From: Gemmatimonadota bacterium
GTDB lineage: Bacteria; Gemmatimonadota; Gemmatimonadetes; Palauibacterales; KS3-K002
DNA length: 64,000 bases
Assembly: GCA_020344215.1 (NCBI GenBank)
Contig: CP070815.1
Location: forward strand, 2,987,248-3,051,247
Direction of reading: 5' to 3'
Shown: piece by piece, positions 36,061 through 47,328 of the stretch
Layout of the letters: each line of letters opens with the position of its first letter
Position numbering within the stretch: the stretch's first letter is position 1
Made by a program: the position numbers and the translations under genes
Notes under the pieces: generated by a model
Databases searched by the model: none
What the model was told of the DNA's origin: nothing
The model's input: the letters and a program-made list of their open reading frames with translations, nothing else

Positions 36061-36993
36061 CTATTCGCCGAACAGGTTGCGCAGCAGGAACCATATGTTG
36101 GCCGGTCGCTCGGCGAGGCGCCGCATGTACCACGGGAACCAGGAGTCGCCGTAGCTGATCAAGACGCGCACCCGATAGCCTTCGTCGGCCAGCTTGAGCT
36201 GGAGCTGGCGCTGGATCCCGAAGAGCAGCTGGATCTCGAAGGCGTTCCTCGGCAAGCCCAACTCTGCGGCGCGCGCCTGTACCGCCTCGATCATCTTGGG
36301 GTCGTGGGTCCCGAACAAGACACGGAGGCCGCCACCTTCGCCCACCTTCCTGAGCAGTGTGTCGGCGTGCTCCAGGAACGCCGCGTCCATGTCACGTCTG
36401 CGGCGAAAGGCGATGTCGCGCGGTTCCGTGTATGCTCCTTTTACGAGCCGGATCACGGGGGCCAGCGGCGCCAGGTCCTCGATGTCTCGAGCGGTCCGGT
36501 GCAGGTAGGCCTGCAGGCAGACCGCCACGTTCGGATGCTCGGCGCGGAGCCGCCGGTACAGGTCGAGTGTGCGATCGACGTACGAGCTGTCCTCCATGTC
36601 GATGGCGACTGTGCGTCCCAACGCGCCGGCGCGTTCGGCCAGCCGCTTCATCCTGGTGTAGGTCCCGTCCAGATCGAGATCGAGCCCCAAGTGGGTGGGC
36701 TTGAGGGAGATGTCGGCGTCGAGCCCGCGCTCGCTCACTCGGTCCAATGTCTGGAGGAAATGCGCGGCAACGCCCTCCGCCACCTCGCCGTCCGAGACGT
36801 CCTCGCCCAGCAGCGTGAGGATCGTCGGTATGCCTCGCTCACCGAGGGCGGCGGCGGCGTGAAGCGCCGAGTCCAAGTCCTCACCGGGCAGGAACCGCTG
36901 CACGGCCCTTTGGGTAAAGCGCCGACCGGTCAACTGGCGTGAAAGCCACTTGCTCTTCGATCCCTTCAGGAGGATCTCGCGGGTCAGGCCCAT
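36061..36993 (-). CDS. putA: Proline dehydrogenase
   Basis: A 310-residue FAD enzyme oxidising proline to pyrroline-5-carboxylate, of the monofunctional ProDH (TIM-barrel) type rather than the bifunctional PutA. Diagnostic parts: DADISLKPTHLGLDLD, RLVKGAYTEPRDIAF (the KGAY motif) and YGDSWFPWYMRRLAERPAN, which ends the barrel and binds substrate through its arginines. The start is the ATG nine bases after a GGGAGG box; a GTG 15 codons upstream is possible. No pyrroline-5-carboxylate dehydrogenase is adjacent. Its promoter region is shared with the CarH-like regulator, so light control is possible. Confidence 0.92.
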   Translation of the reverse strand: MGLTREILLKGSKSKWLSRQLTGRRFTQRAVQRFLPGEDLDSALHAAAALGERGIPTILTLLGEDVSDGEVAEGVAAHFLQTLDRVSERGLDADISLKPTHLGLDLDLDGTYTRMKRLAERAGALGRTVAIDMEDSSYVDRTLDLYRRLRAEHPNVAVCLQAYLHRTARDIEDLAPLAPVIRLVKGAYTEPRDIAFRRRRDMDAAFLEHADTLLRKVGEGGGLRVLFGTHDPKMIEAVQARAAELGLPRNAFEIQLLFGIQRQLQLKLADEGYRVRVLISYGDSWFPWYMRRLAERPANIWFLLRNLFGE

Positions 36994-37205
36994 CTGCCAA
37001 GGCCTCCCTTCGGAGCTCGGCCCGTTGAGGTTTGCCACGGGACTCGGGATTCTGGTGTCAGATATTGGGTGTTCATCTTACAAGTCGCTCGCCGCCCGCA
37101 CCAGGGCTCTCCGGCGCCCCCGCCCCCGCTTGGCTGCGGGCGTGGCCACCCTTGCAGGCGCGAGTCGTGGGGAGCGGTGTGTCAACTGGATGTCGATGTT
37201 GGATA

Positions 37206-37235
37206 TTGACAGCAGCAAGACAGACACGCTACACT
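37206..37235 (+). promoter_or_regulatory. Promoter of the CarH-like gene with 11-bp GACA repeats
   Basis: TTGACA (37206-37211), an 18-bp spacer and TACACT (37230-37235) predict a start site at about 37242, three bases from the ATG at 37245, so the mRNA is probably leaderless. The -35 box begins an 11-bp direct repeat: TTGACAGCAGC then AAGACAGACAC. CarH proteins are known to bind 11-bp direct repeats covering a -35 box, so autoregulation is likely. Confidence 0.65.
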
Positions 37236-37244
37236 GCCTATGAG

Positions 37245-38192
37245 ATGCCGAGAAGAGATCCCGAGTCTGACCGAAAGCGTCATCCCATCCAGGTCGTCGT
37301 GCGGCGGACGGGCCTGACGGCCGATGTATTGCGCGCCTGGGAGAAGCGCTACGGTGTGGTGGAGCCGGGCCGTTCCGAGGGGGGCCGGCGGCTGTACTCG
37401 GACGAAGACATCGAGCGGCTGCGGCTGTTACGGCGGGCGACGGCTGCGGGGCGTCGGATCAGTCAAATCGCCGGGCTGGGCACCGAGGAGCTGGGCGCCC
37501 TAGTGAAGGAGGACGAGCGAGAGGAGCGCGTCGTGGCGACGCGGCCGGAGGCGGACGCGGTCAAGCTGGCGGGGAAGGCGGTGGAGGACTCGGTGTCGGC
37601 GATCGGGCGGCTGGACGCGCGTGAGCTGGAGAACGTGCTCAACCGTGCCATGGTGACGTTCGGCGCCTCGGCGTTCATCGAGCAGCTGGCGGCGCCGCTG
37701 ATGCGGCGGCTGGGCGAGCTTTGGAGCCACGGCGACGCGAGCGCGGCGCACGAGCACTTGGCGTCAGCCGTCATGCTGCGACTGCTTGGGAGGGTGATCG
37801 AGTCGGCCGGACCCTCCAGCTCCGCGCTCAACCTGTTGGTGGCGACCCCCGTTAAGCAGGCTCACGAGATCGGCGCGCTCTTCGCCGCGGTGATAGCGGC
37901 GGCGGAAGGTTGGCGCGTCACCTATCTGGGTGGCGACTTGCCGGCGGACGACATCGCCACGGCTGCCCGTGACAGCAATGCTGACGCGGTGGCGCTCAGC
38001 GTTGTCTACGTGCCGGATGTGGGTCTGTTGGAGGACGAGCTGAGACGGCTGCGTCGGCAGCTCGCCGTCAACGCGCCGCTGCTCGTCGGTGGGGCGGGCA
38101 TCCCGGCGCTCAAGAAGGTGCTCGACGAGATAGAGGCTGTTCAGCTGTCGAACGTAACCGAGTTGCGAACGATACTCGCGCAGCTCAGCTGA
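37245..38192 (+). CDS. CarH/LitR-type B12-dependent photoreceptor regulator
   Basis: A 315-residue MerR-family repressor. The MerR winged helix occupies about residues 1-75 (VVRRTGLTADVLRAWEKRYGVVEPGRSEGGRRLY). A helical bundle follows with the light-sensing signature W-x9-E-H: LWSHGDASAAHEHLASA. The cobalamin-binding Rossmann domain has AHEIGALF, whose histidine would be the lower cobalt ligand, and GWRVTYLGGDLPADDI. In characterised CarH, adenosylcobalamin keeps a DNA-bound tetramer in the dark and light disrupts it. A longer frame upstream is unlikely because the promoter ends at this ATG. Neighbours (photolyase, DUF523-DUF1722) support a light regulon. Confidence 0.92.
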   Translation: MPRRDPESDRKRHPIQVVVRRTGLTADVLRAWEKRYGVVEPGRSEGGRRLYSDEDIERLRLLRRATAAGRRISQIAGLGTEELGALVKEDEREERVVATRPEADAVKLAGKAVEDSVSAIGRLDARELENVLNRAMVTFGASAFIEQLAAPLMRRLGELWSHGDASAAHEHLASAVMLRLLGRVIESAGPSSSALNLLVATPVKQAHEIGALFAAVIAAAEGWRVTYLGGDLPADDIATAARDSNADAVALSVVYVPDVGLLEDELRRLRRQLAVNAPLLVGGAGIPALKKVLDEIEAVQLSNVTELRTILAQLS

Positions 38193-38199
38193 CGCCACC

Positions 38200-39168
38200 C
38201 TAGACATCTCTCCCCTTTCCCGAATCGCTGATGCTCGTCAGCTCCGCGGGGTAGGGCTCGAAGAACGTCTGCGGCAGCAGGTACTCCTCCTCGAATCTGA
38301 TAATCCAGGCTCGCAGAATCGAACTGACCGCGCTCAGCGGAACCCGTTTGTCGCGATACTTCTGGAGTGCCGACCGGTAGAAAGCCTTTTCTCGTTTCGT
38401 CAGTTGCTTCGAGAAATAGCCGGCTGCGTGCTCGAAGACGTTGATCACGGCAGGCGCACGCGGCGGTCGCGCGAAGGCGCGCTGAAAGTGCTGCTCGTAA
38501 GCTGAGGCTACTTCGGCGAAGCGGAGCTTCTCATGGTTGGCCACGATGCGACCCAACGTCCGCAGCTCTTTCTGACTGTAGGCCATCAGCGTCAGCTTCT
38601 GCTCCGCGTGGAAACGGACGAGCTGCCGCATCGCGTCGGACTTCTTCACCCCGCGAAAACGGGCGAGCGCGAAGAGCTTGGTTAGAAAGTGCTCGCGGAT
38701 CCGGTAATTACGTAGCCGGCCTTCATCTTCGATGGCGAGTCCAGGATAAAGCTCGAGCACACGGCCGCCGAAGAATCCCGGGCCGCGCGTCGACGACGCC
38801 GACTTCTCGAGACCCTGGTAGATCTTCACGTCGCTGATCCCGCACGACGGCGAGCGGTTCTTGAGCAGGAAGCCATCAACCTTGCCGAGTGAGCTGAGAA
38901 ACGAGTCGGAGAAGCCTACCATCTCCTCGGTCACGTCGCGCCCCGTATCCGGCTGTAGTAGCCTCGCCTCGCCATCAACCGCCACAATCCGTATCGGATC
39001 CCGCGGCACCCCCAGACCGATCTCCACCTCCGGGCAGATCGGCACGTAGGTCACCCACGGCTCCAGCTCCCGCACGAACTCGTACGGGATCACCTGCCCG
39101 TTGTAGCGTACCGGTTCCAACTCCAGACAACGGCTCAGGACGACAACCGGCTTCGGCCAATCGTTCAT
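38200..39168 (-). CDS. DUF523-DUF1722 fusion protein
   Basis: A 322-residue cytoplasmic protein. Residues 1-150 are DUF523 (VVLSRCLELEPVRYNG, FLLKNRSPSCGISDVK with conserved SPSCG), and residues 180-305 are DUF1722/YbgA-like (FRGVKKSDAMRQLVRFHAEQKLTLMAYS). The function is not established, but the combination is repeatedly found next to B12-dependent light regulators and photolyases. It is expressed from a promoter with two 11-bp repeats (39280-39308). Its 3' end converges on the CarH-like gene, seven bases apart. Confidence 0.85.
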   Translation of the reverse strand: MNDWPKPVVVLSRCLELEPVRYNGQVIPYEFVRELEPWVTYVPICPEVEIGLGVPRDPIRIVAVDGEARLLQPDTGRDVTEEMVGFSDSFLSSLGKVDGFLLKNRSPSCGISDVKIYQGLEKSASSTRGPGFFGGRVLELYPGLAIEDEGRLRNYRIREHFLTKLFALARFRGVKKSDAMRQLVRFHAEQKLTLMAYSQKELRTLGRIVANHEKLRFAEVASAYEQHFQRAFARPPRAPAVINVFEHAAGYFSKQLTKREKAFYRSALQKYRDKRVPLSAVSSILRAWIIRFEEEYLLPQTFFEPYPAELTSISDSGKGRDV

Positions 39169-39279
39169 CCGCCCCCCTTTCTCCTGTCTCTCCGGCCAGC
39201 CACGCCGCGCTGGCGCCCGCTCCCGCTCCCGCCACCCTCGGCCGGCCGACCCCGGGTCGCGGCTCGAACCCTGGCGGCG

Positions 39280-39308
39280 AGACTAACATTTTGTCCACAT
39301 CTTGTCAA
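39280..39308 (-). promoter_or_regulatory. Promoter with tandem 11-bp repeats (DUF523 gene)
   Basis: On the reverse strand, TTGACA (39303-39308), a 17-bp spacer and TAGTCT (39280-39285). From the -35 box run two 11-bp direct repeats, TTGACAAGATG (39298-39308) and TGGACAAAATG (39287-39297). The pattern fits a CarH tetramer site and predicts repression in the dark. Confidence 0.7.
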
Positions 39309-39329
39309 GTTTGAGGCGGCAAAGAGGGG

Positions 39330-39358
39330 TTGACATTCCGGACATCCTGGCGTACTTC
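39330..39358 (+). promoter_or_regulatory. Promoter of the SDR-DUF2867 gene
   Basis: TTGACA (39330-39335), a 17-bp spacer and TACTTC (39353-39358). Start expected near 39365, leaving a leader of about 110 bases. It is back-to-back with the DUF523 promoter; the two -35 boxes are 21 bp apart. Confidence 0.6.
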
Positions 39359-39360
39359 TT

Positions 39361-39382
39361 TGGACAACGAGTGGACAATCAG
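39361..39382. promoter_or_regulatory. Tandem 11-bp repeats TGGACAACGAG / TGGACAATCAG
   Basis: Two direct repeats of exactly 11 bp share TGGACAA. They lie at the presumed start of the SDR-DUF2867 transcript and match those in the divergent promoter (TGGACAAAATG), so both directions probably respond to the same regulator, most simply the CarH-like protein. Confidence 0.6.
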
Positions 39383-39476
39383 CGCTCTCGGGTGGCTCGA
39401 CCCGGACAGGCGTGGGATGCCTGGGGTGCGGCGCGGCGCGGCGGGCCGGGCGGGTCGCCGGGAGGACGAAACGAGT

Positions 39477-40960
39477 ATGGACGGCGTGGCGAGCGAGACG
39501 AGCAAGCGATCCGGGTTGGAACGGCGGGTCTTTCTGACGGGCGCCAGCGGCTACGTGGGGGGGCGCCTGCTGCGGGCCTTGGAGCGGCGGGGCGAGGATG
39601 TGCGCTGTCTGGCGCGGCGGCCCGAGTTCTTGCGACCCAAGGTGGGCCGGTCGACGGAGGTGGTGCGGGGCGATGTGCTCGATCTTGAATCGCTGCGCTC
39701 GGCGATGCGGGATGTCGATGTCGCCTACTACCTGGTGCACTCGATGAGCTCGCGAGGTGACTTCGAGGCGGAAGATCGCGAGGCGGCGTTGAACTTCGCG
39801 AAGGCGGCGCGTGAGGCGGGTGTTGGAAGGATTGTCTATCTAGGCGGACTGGGAAGAGAGCCGGGTCTCTCGAGGCATCTGCGAAGTCGACACGAGGTTG
39901 GTCGCGTGCTACGCGAATCGGGAATCCCGACGATCGAGTTCAGGGCGTCGATCATCATCGGCTCGGGTAGTCTGTCGTTCGAGATGATCCGAGCGTTGGT
40001 GGAGAAGTTGCCGTTGATGACCACGCCGCGCTGGGTGAGCGAGCCGGCACAACCGCTCGCTATCGAGGACCTAGTGGACTACTTGTTGGCCGCTTTGGAC
40101 GTGCGGGCCAAGGGTAGTGTGGTCTATGAGATCGGCGGCGCCGACCGTTGCTCGTACTTGGAGATCATGAAGGAGTACGCGCGCCAGCGCGGTCTCAAGC
40201 GGGCAATGATTCGGGTGCCGGTACTGAGCCCTGGACTGTCGAGCCTCTGGCTGGGCCTGGTGACGCCGCTCTACGCGCGTGTCGGTCGCAAGCTGATCGA
40301 CAGCGTGCGCAACGCGACGGTAGTGAAAGATGAGACGGCGCTTGCCGCCTTCGATATCCAGCCGCACGGGATTCGCGAGGCGATCGAGCGCGCGCTGGCG
40401 AACGAGGATCGCGAGCTCGCCGAGACCCGTTGGTCCGATGCCCTCTCCTCGGGCGCGACGAGCATCTGGGGTGGCGCCAAGTACGGGTCGCGTATCGTCG
40501 ATTCGCGCTCCGTTTCGGTTCCCCTCTCGCCAGCGGAGGCGTTCCGGCCGGTTCGCAGGATAGGTGGCAGTGTCGGATGGTACTTCGCCGATCCGCTGTG
40601 GCGTCTGCGGGGCTTTCTCGATTTGCTGGTCGGCGGGGTCGGTGTGCGGCGCGGGCGGCGCGACCCCGATCAACTGGCGCCGGGTGACACGGTCGACTTC
40701 TGGCGCGTCGAGGCCTACGAGCCGGGCGCGCTGCTGAGGCTCTACGCGGAGATGAAGCTGCCCGGCAGAGCCTGGCTGCAGTTCGAGGTCCGTGGCACCG
40801 AGCACGGTTCGGCCGTGCGTCAGACGGCGATATTCGATCCCCTCGGTTTGGCGGGCCTCATTTATTGGTATGCGCTCTACCCCATCCACATGCTGGTCTT
40901 CAGCGGCATGCTGCGAGGGATAGTGCGGGCGATGGGGCCCGCAGAGTCGAGCGGCTTGGC

Positions 40961-40976
<16 letters not shown>
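39477..40976 (+). CDS. SDR-family NAD(P)-binding protein with DUF2867 domain
   Basis: A 499-residue cytoplasmic protein. Residues 17-250 are an atypical short-chain dehydrogenase/NmrA-like Rossmann domain (VFLTGASGYVGGRLLRAL; VDVAYYLVHSMSS). Residues 345-490 form DUF2867, a START-like lipid or ligand cavity domain (SVSVPLSPAEAFRPVRRIGG, WFREV-like WRVEAYEPG). Two hydrophobic segments near the end (LIYWYALYPIHMLVFSGM) may lie on a membrane. Start by the GGAGG box 11 bases upstream; the earlier in-frame ATG lies within the promoter. This fusion is common next to photolyases. The reaction is unknown. Confidence 0.82.
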
Positions 40977-42433
<1,457 letters not shown>

Positions 42434-42568
42434 GGCTGTCCTATGTTCGAGAGCGAGGTCGGCGGTGCCTACCGTTGCCGCCTGACGCCAACACGAGATC
42501 CAGGACCGCTCGCAGCCCAAGGGGCTGCGATAGAGCGCTAATCGGTTCGCGCACCGCGCCCAGCGATC

Positions 42569-43435
<867 letters not shown>

Positions 43436-43552
43436 CTCTCACCTCGACTGCGGTTCGGGTCAGCAGTAGCTCTGTAATAAGCGCCTTCCCCCTTTGCGCC
43501 GCAAGCGTACTAATTTGCGGCTACGACGCCAGCACCCCATCATTCCCGTTCT

Positions 43553-43594
43553 CGCACTCGTACTCGTAATCGTAATCGCACTCGTACTCGTAAT
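43553..43594. repeat. Degenerate hexamer repeat CGTAMT
   Basis: Seven tandem units in the pattern CGCACT, CGTACT, CGTAAT, CGTAAT, CGCACT, CGTACT, CGTAAT fill the leader of the alpha/beta hydrolase gene. The 18-base string CGCACTCGTACTCGTAAT occurs twice exactly, with a 6-base unit between. It has no coding role in the chosen gene model. Confidence 0.75.
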
Positions 43595-43639
43595 CGAGCG
43601 CCGACGACGATGACCAGGACGAGAGACAGGCGGAGCCGC

Positions 43640-44662
43640 ATGCGGAAAACCTCTTTGGTCCTGGGAGTCGTCGCCGCGCTGGTCGTGGTGGCCCTGTACG
43701 CGACCAGGGTGAGGACACCTCCGATCAGAGATGACGACGGACGCCTGATCCCGGGTAGCGTGGCGTCGCTGGAGCAAGTCACGCTCGGCAGCCTCGACCA
43801 GTACGTCCTGATCCGCGGCCACGACGCTGGGAACCCGATCCTCCTTTTCCTGCACGGGGGTCCCGGCATGCCGATGATGTACCTGGCTCACGCCTTCCAG
43901 CGGGAGCTGGAGCGGGACTTCCTGGTCGTTCACTGGGACCAGCGGGGGGCGGGCAAGTCGTATAGCGAAGATGTCCCGGCGGAATCGCTGAATGTCGAGC
44001 AGCTTCTTTCCGACACGCGTGAGCTGGTTGAGGCGCTGCGAAGCCGCTACGCTGCGGAGAAGATCTACCTCGCCGGTCATTCCTTCGGCAGCTATCTCGG
44101 GATACTCTTCGCCGCACGCCACCCGGAGCTGCTGCACGCCTACATCGGCATCGGCCAGGTCGTCGACGAGGAACGGGCGGCGGAGATCCAGGACGAGTTC
44201 ATCCGGGTGACCGCTCGTGAGCGGGGCACTGAGGAGGCGCTTCAGGAGCTTGAGGAAAAGGGCGCCGGCGCTCGCGAGAGGTGGCTGTTCGAGTTGGGCG
44301 GCGAGCTGTATCAGCATACGAGCTGGATGCCGCTCCTCTGGACCGGCCTGCGCGCGCCGGAGTACAGCCTTCACGATGCGATGAATGTGGGGAAGGGTTC
44401 GAGCTTCTCGTCCCGGCACATGCAGTACAACGCCATTTCAGGCCCGCTGATCGATCAGGTCACGACGGTTGCGGTGCCGGTCTACTTCTTCAGCGGCCGT
44501 CACGACTACACGACGCCGTTCGAGCTGGTGGAAATGTACTACGAGCGGCTCGAGGCGCCGGCCAAGCGGATCGTCTGGTTCGACGACTCGGCCCACTTCC
44601 CGTTCTTCGAGGAGCCGGAGCGGTTCGCGGCGGAGATGCGGGCGGTCCTCGCCGAGCCCTAG
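43640..44662 (+). CDS. Alpha/beta hydrolase, proline iminopeptidase-like
   Basis: A 340-residue hydrolase with an N-terminal transmembrane or signal segment (TSLVLGVVAALVVVALYATR), so the catalytic domain is likely periplasmic. HGGPGMP forms the oxyanion hole of the S33 peptidase group. The nucleophile is the Ser in GHSFGS. The other triad residues are the Asp of SGRHDY and the His of DDSAHFPF. S33 prolyl aminopeptidases release N-terminal proline, but this subgroup includes esterases. The ATG at 43640 follows a GGCGGAG box. It heads a forward unit followed 51 bp later by the rhomboid gene. Confidence 0.85.
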   Translation: MRKTSLVLGVVAALVVVALYATRVRTPPIRDDDGRLIPGSVASLEQVTLGSLDQYVLIRGHDAGNPILLFLHGGPGMPMMYLAHAFQRELERDFLVVHWDQRGAGKSYSEDVPAESLNVEQLLSDTRELVEALRSRYAAEKIYLAGHSFGSYLGILFAARHPELLHAYIGIGQVVDEERAAEIQDEFIRVTARERGTEEALQELEEKGAGARERWLFELGGELYQHTSWMPLLWTGLRAPEYSLHDAMNVGKGSSFSSRHMQYNAISGPLIDQVTTVAVPVYFFSGRHDYTTPFELVEMYYERLEAPAKRIVWFDDSAHFPFFEEPERFAAEMRAVLAEP

Positions 44663-44713
44663 TCTCCGGGATATATTGCGGCCCGGGAAATCAGGAGAGA
44701 GAACGCTCGACGC

Positions 44714-45475
44714 ATGACTCGCAGGGTATCCGGCCTCATCCTCGCCAACGTGGTGGTGTTCTTCATCACCTACCCCCCGAACGAGCTGTTTCGGGCGTTA
44801 ATGCTCGTGCCTATCGCGATCCCGCTACGCCCGTGGACGCTTGTTACCTATATGTTCCTCCACGGCGGGTTCGGCCACCTGTTCTTCAACATGCTGGCGC
44901 TCTTCTTCTTCGGGCCGCGGCTGGAGGCGCGTCTGGGCGGCCGGCACTTCCTCGGGCTCTACCTGGCCGCCGGTGTCGTAGGCGCACTAGCCTCGCTCAT
45001 CACGCCGCGCGCGGCGATAGTCGGCGCGTCGGGTGCCGTGTACGGGGTGATGCTCGGGTTCGCCTACTTCTGGCCCCGGGACCGCATCTATATCTGGGGG
45101 ATCCTGCCGATCGAGGCGCGGGTCTTTGTCGGGCTCATGACCGCAGCCTCTCTGTGGTTCGGGTTCGGCGGGGCCGCCGGCGGGGTCGCTCACTTCGCTC
45201 ACCTGGGCGGCTTCCTCGGCGGGTTCGTCTACCTCAAGTGGATGGAGTACCGGTCGCCGGCCCGCCGCTTCAAGCAGAAGGTGGAGACGCCGGCGCGCCG
45301 CACCCCGGGCAGCGATTCGGCAGACCTCAAGCGCTGGGAGAGGATCCGCCGTGAGGAGATGCACCCGGTGAACCGGGATGAGCTGGACCGGGTCATGGAC
45401 AAGATCAAGGCGTCGGGTGTCGGGAGCCTGACCCCGGACGAGCGCGCCTTCCTCGAACGCTTTACTCCCGGCTGA
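44714..45475 (+). CDS. Rhomboid-family intramembrane serine protease
   Basis: A 253-residue inner-membrane protease with six predicted helices. The first-helix-loop motif is MFLHGGFGHLFFNMLALFFFG. The catalytic serine lies in GASGAVYG (helix 4) and the histidine in HFAHLGGFLGG (helix 6). The cytoplasmic C-terminus (residues 180-253) is long and charged, ending SLTPDERAFLERF, a conserved motif seen in several bacterial rhomboids. Substrates are unknown. Confidence 0.92.
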   Translation: MTRRVSGLILANVVVFFITYPPNELFRALMLVPIAIPLRPWTLVTYMFLHGGFGHLFFNMLALFFFGPRLEARLGGRHFLGLYLAAGVVGALASLITPRAAIVGASGAVYGVMLGFAYFWPRDRIYIWGILPIEARVFVGLMTAASLWFGFGGAAGGVAHFAHLGGFLGGFVYLKWMEYRSPARRFKQKVETPARRTPGSDSADLKRWERIRREEMHPVNRDELDRVMDKIKASGVGSLTPDERAFLERFTPG

Positions 45476-45743
45476 GGCTTGCACCGCCCGGGTCGGCAGC
45501 CCTGCGCGTGGGCGATCGGATCGTGATGTGGGGCTGGGGCAGGCCAGCCAGCGAGTATAGGATTTGCAGGACAAGAGGTTTCTGGGGTCCGCCGGCCTCG
45601 CCGGCGGCGGGGAGGCCTAGCGGACCGTGCACAATTGCGTAATTTTGCCCCCCAACTCGACAGTGATGCCCGAGCGGCTGCGGTTTCACCGTGGTGCCCT
45701 CGCCACGGGTTGCAGTTCCGCGCCGCTGGAAAGACGACCACCG

Positions 45744-46496
45744 GTGGAGAGCAGAATAGTCAGCAGGGCCGATTTCGACGCGGTGATCTTCGACCTCGAC
45801 GGCGTTGTCACGCGCACCGCCAGCGTGCACGCCCGGGCCTGGAAGCAGACGTTCGATGAGTTCCTGGCGCGCCGGGCGACGGGGGACGGCGAATCGCACC
45901 GGCCGTTCGACCTGGAGACCGACTACGCCGCGCATGTCGACGGCAAGCCCCGCTACGACGGCGTTCGCGACTTCCTCGCCGCCCGTGGCATCGAGCTACC
46001 GGAGGGGGATCCGAGCGACGGGCCGGAGATGGAGACCGTCTGCGGGCTGGGTAGCCGGAAGAACGAGCTTTACAACGAGCTGCTCGAGGACGTCGGGGTC
46101 GAGGTCTTCGAGGACACGGTGTCGCAGATCCGGGCCTGGCGGGGGATGGGCCTCAAGACTGCCATCGTCTCCTCTAGCAAGAACTGCGCGGCCGTGCTCC
46201 AGATCGCCGGCCTCACCGACCTCTTCGACGTCCGGGTCGATGGCGTGGAGTTGGCACGCTTAGGGCTCAAGGGCAAGCCGGCGCCCGACATGTTCCTGAA
46301 AGCGGCGGAGCTGCTCGGCGTTGAGCCGGGGCGGGCCGTCGTCTTCGAGGATGCGGTGTCCGGGATACAGGCGGGCCGTGCCGGCCGCTTCGGCTGGGTG
46401 ATCGGCGTCGACCGGGTCGGGGCGCGCGAGACTTTGCTGGAGAACGGCGCCGACAACGTCGTGAGCGATCTGAGGGAAGTGCCAACACGGAGTTGA
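45744..46496 (+). CDS. Beta-phosphoglucomutase-family HAD enzyme
   Basis: About 250 residues, HAD superfamily. The nucleophile motif is VIFDLDGVV, the Ser motif is IVSSSKN, and the Lys and acidic motifs are LKGKPAPDMF and VFEDAVSG. Long inserts in the cap (GESHRPFDLETDYAAHVDGKPRYDG) fit the bacterial beta-phosphoglucomutase subgroup, which converts beta-glucose 1-phosphate to glucose 6-phosphate. The next genes (OtsB, GH65) make this role plausible, because an inverting phosphorylase would release beta-glucose 1-phosphate. The start is uncertain: the GTG at 45744 is where homology begins; GTG 45627 and ATG 45666 extend the frame. Confidence 0.85.
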   Translation: MESRIVSRADFDAVIFDLDGVVTRTASVHARAWKQTFDEFLARRATGDGESHRPFDLETDYAAHVDGKPRYDGVRDFLAARGIELPEGDPSDGPEMETVCGLGSRKNELYNELLEDVGVEVFEDTVSQIRAWRGMGLKTAIVSSSKNCAAVLQIAGLTDLFDVRVDGVELARLGLKGKPAPDMFLKAAELLGVEPGRAVVFEDAVSGIQAGRAGRFGWVIGVDRVGARETLLENGADNVVSDLREVPTRS

Positions 46497-46501
46497 AGCA
46501 G

Positions 46502-47326
46502 ATGATCGAGGGCCACCCGGAAGGCGACCATTTAGCGGGCGAGCTGCCGTCGGCGCTGGAGTCAGGCGAACAGATCGCGGCCCGACTCGCGGGGAAGCGC
46601 CCGGCGATGTTCATCGATTATGATGGGACGCTCACGCCCATCGTCTCCCAGCCTGAGGACGCCATCCTAGCGGACGGGATGCGGGATGTGCTCAAGGCGC
46701 TGGCCGGACTCTGCACCGTCGCCATCGTGAGCGGTCGCGACCGCAGCGATGTGGAGCCGCTCGTCGCGCTGGACGGGCTCATCTTCGCCGGCAGTCACGG
46801 CTTCGACATCAAGGGTCCCGATCTGTTCATGGAGTACGAAGGCGGAAAGGAACGCCTGCCGGACCTCGCCGCCGCCGAGCACGATCTGCACGAGCGGATC
46901 GACCCCATCCCCGGCGCCCGGGTCGAGCGCAAGCGCTTCGCCATCGCCAATCACTATCGGAACGTGGCCGACACGGACGTACCGCGAGTGGAGCAGGCCG
47001 TGCGCGACGTGCTCGCCAAGCACGAGCGGCTGCGTCTGTCGCACGGGAAGAAGGTCTACGAGTTGCGGCCTGACATCGATTGGGACAAAGGGCGCGCCGT
47101 GTTCTGGCTGCTCGAGGCGCTGGGTCTCGATGGCGACGACGTGCTGCCCATCTACTTGGGAGACGACGTCACCGACGAGGACGCGTTCGCCGCGCTTCAC
47201 GGACGCGGCATCGGCGTCATCGTTGGCGAACCGTCCTACAAGACCAACGCGGCCTATAGTCTACGCGATACTGGGGAGGTTCAGCAGTTCCTCGGTCAGT
47301 TGGTCGGCCTGATGAGAGACGAGTGA
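46502..47326 (+). CDS. otsB: Trehalose-6-phosphate phosphatase
   Basis: A 274-residue HAD-type phosphatase that completes trehalose synthesis. The nucleophile motif is FIDYDGTLTPI (Asp, Asp). The second motif is IVSGRDR, and GSHGFDIKGP and YLGDDVTDEDAF carry the trehalose-6-phosphate and magnesium ligands. A GGAG box precedes ATG 46502. A TTG at 46493 would overlap the upstream stop and remains possible. It ends three bases before the ATG of the GH65 gene. Confidence 0.93.
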   Translation: MIEGHPEGDHLAGELPSALESGEQIAARLAGKRPAMFIDYDGTLTPIVSQPEDAILADGMRDVLKALAGLCTVAIVSGRDRSDVEPLVALDGLIFAGSHGFDIKGPDLFMEYEGGKERLPDLAAAEHDLHERIDPIPGARVERKRFAIANHYRNVADTDVPRVEQAVRDVLAKHERLRLSHGKKVYELRPDIDWDKGRAVFWLLEALGLDGDDVLPIYLGDDVTDEDAFAALHGRGIGVIVGEPSYKTNAAYSLRDTGEVQQFLGQLVGLMRDE

Positions 47327-47328
47327 CC

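Noticed and set aside
42511..42529. 8-bp hairpin CGCAGCCC/GGGCTGCG as a terminator
   Set aside because: No T run on either strand; left unassigned.
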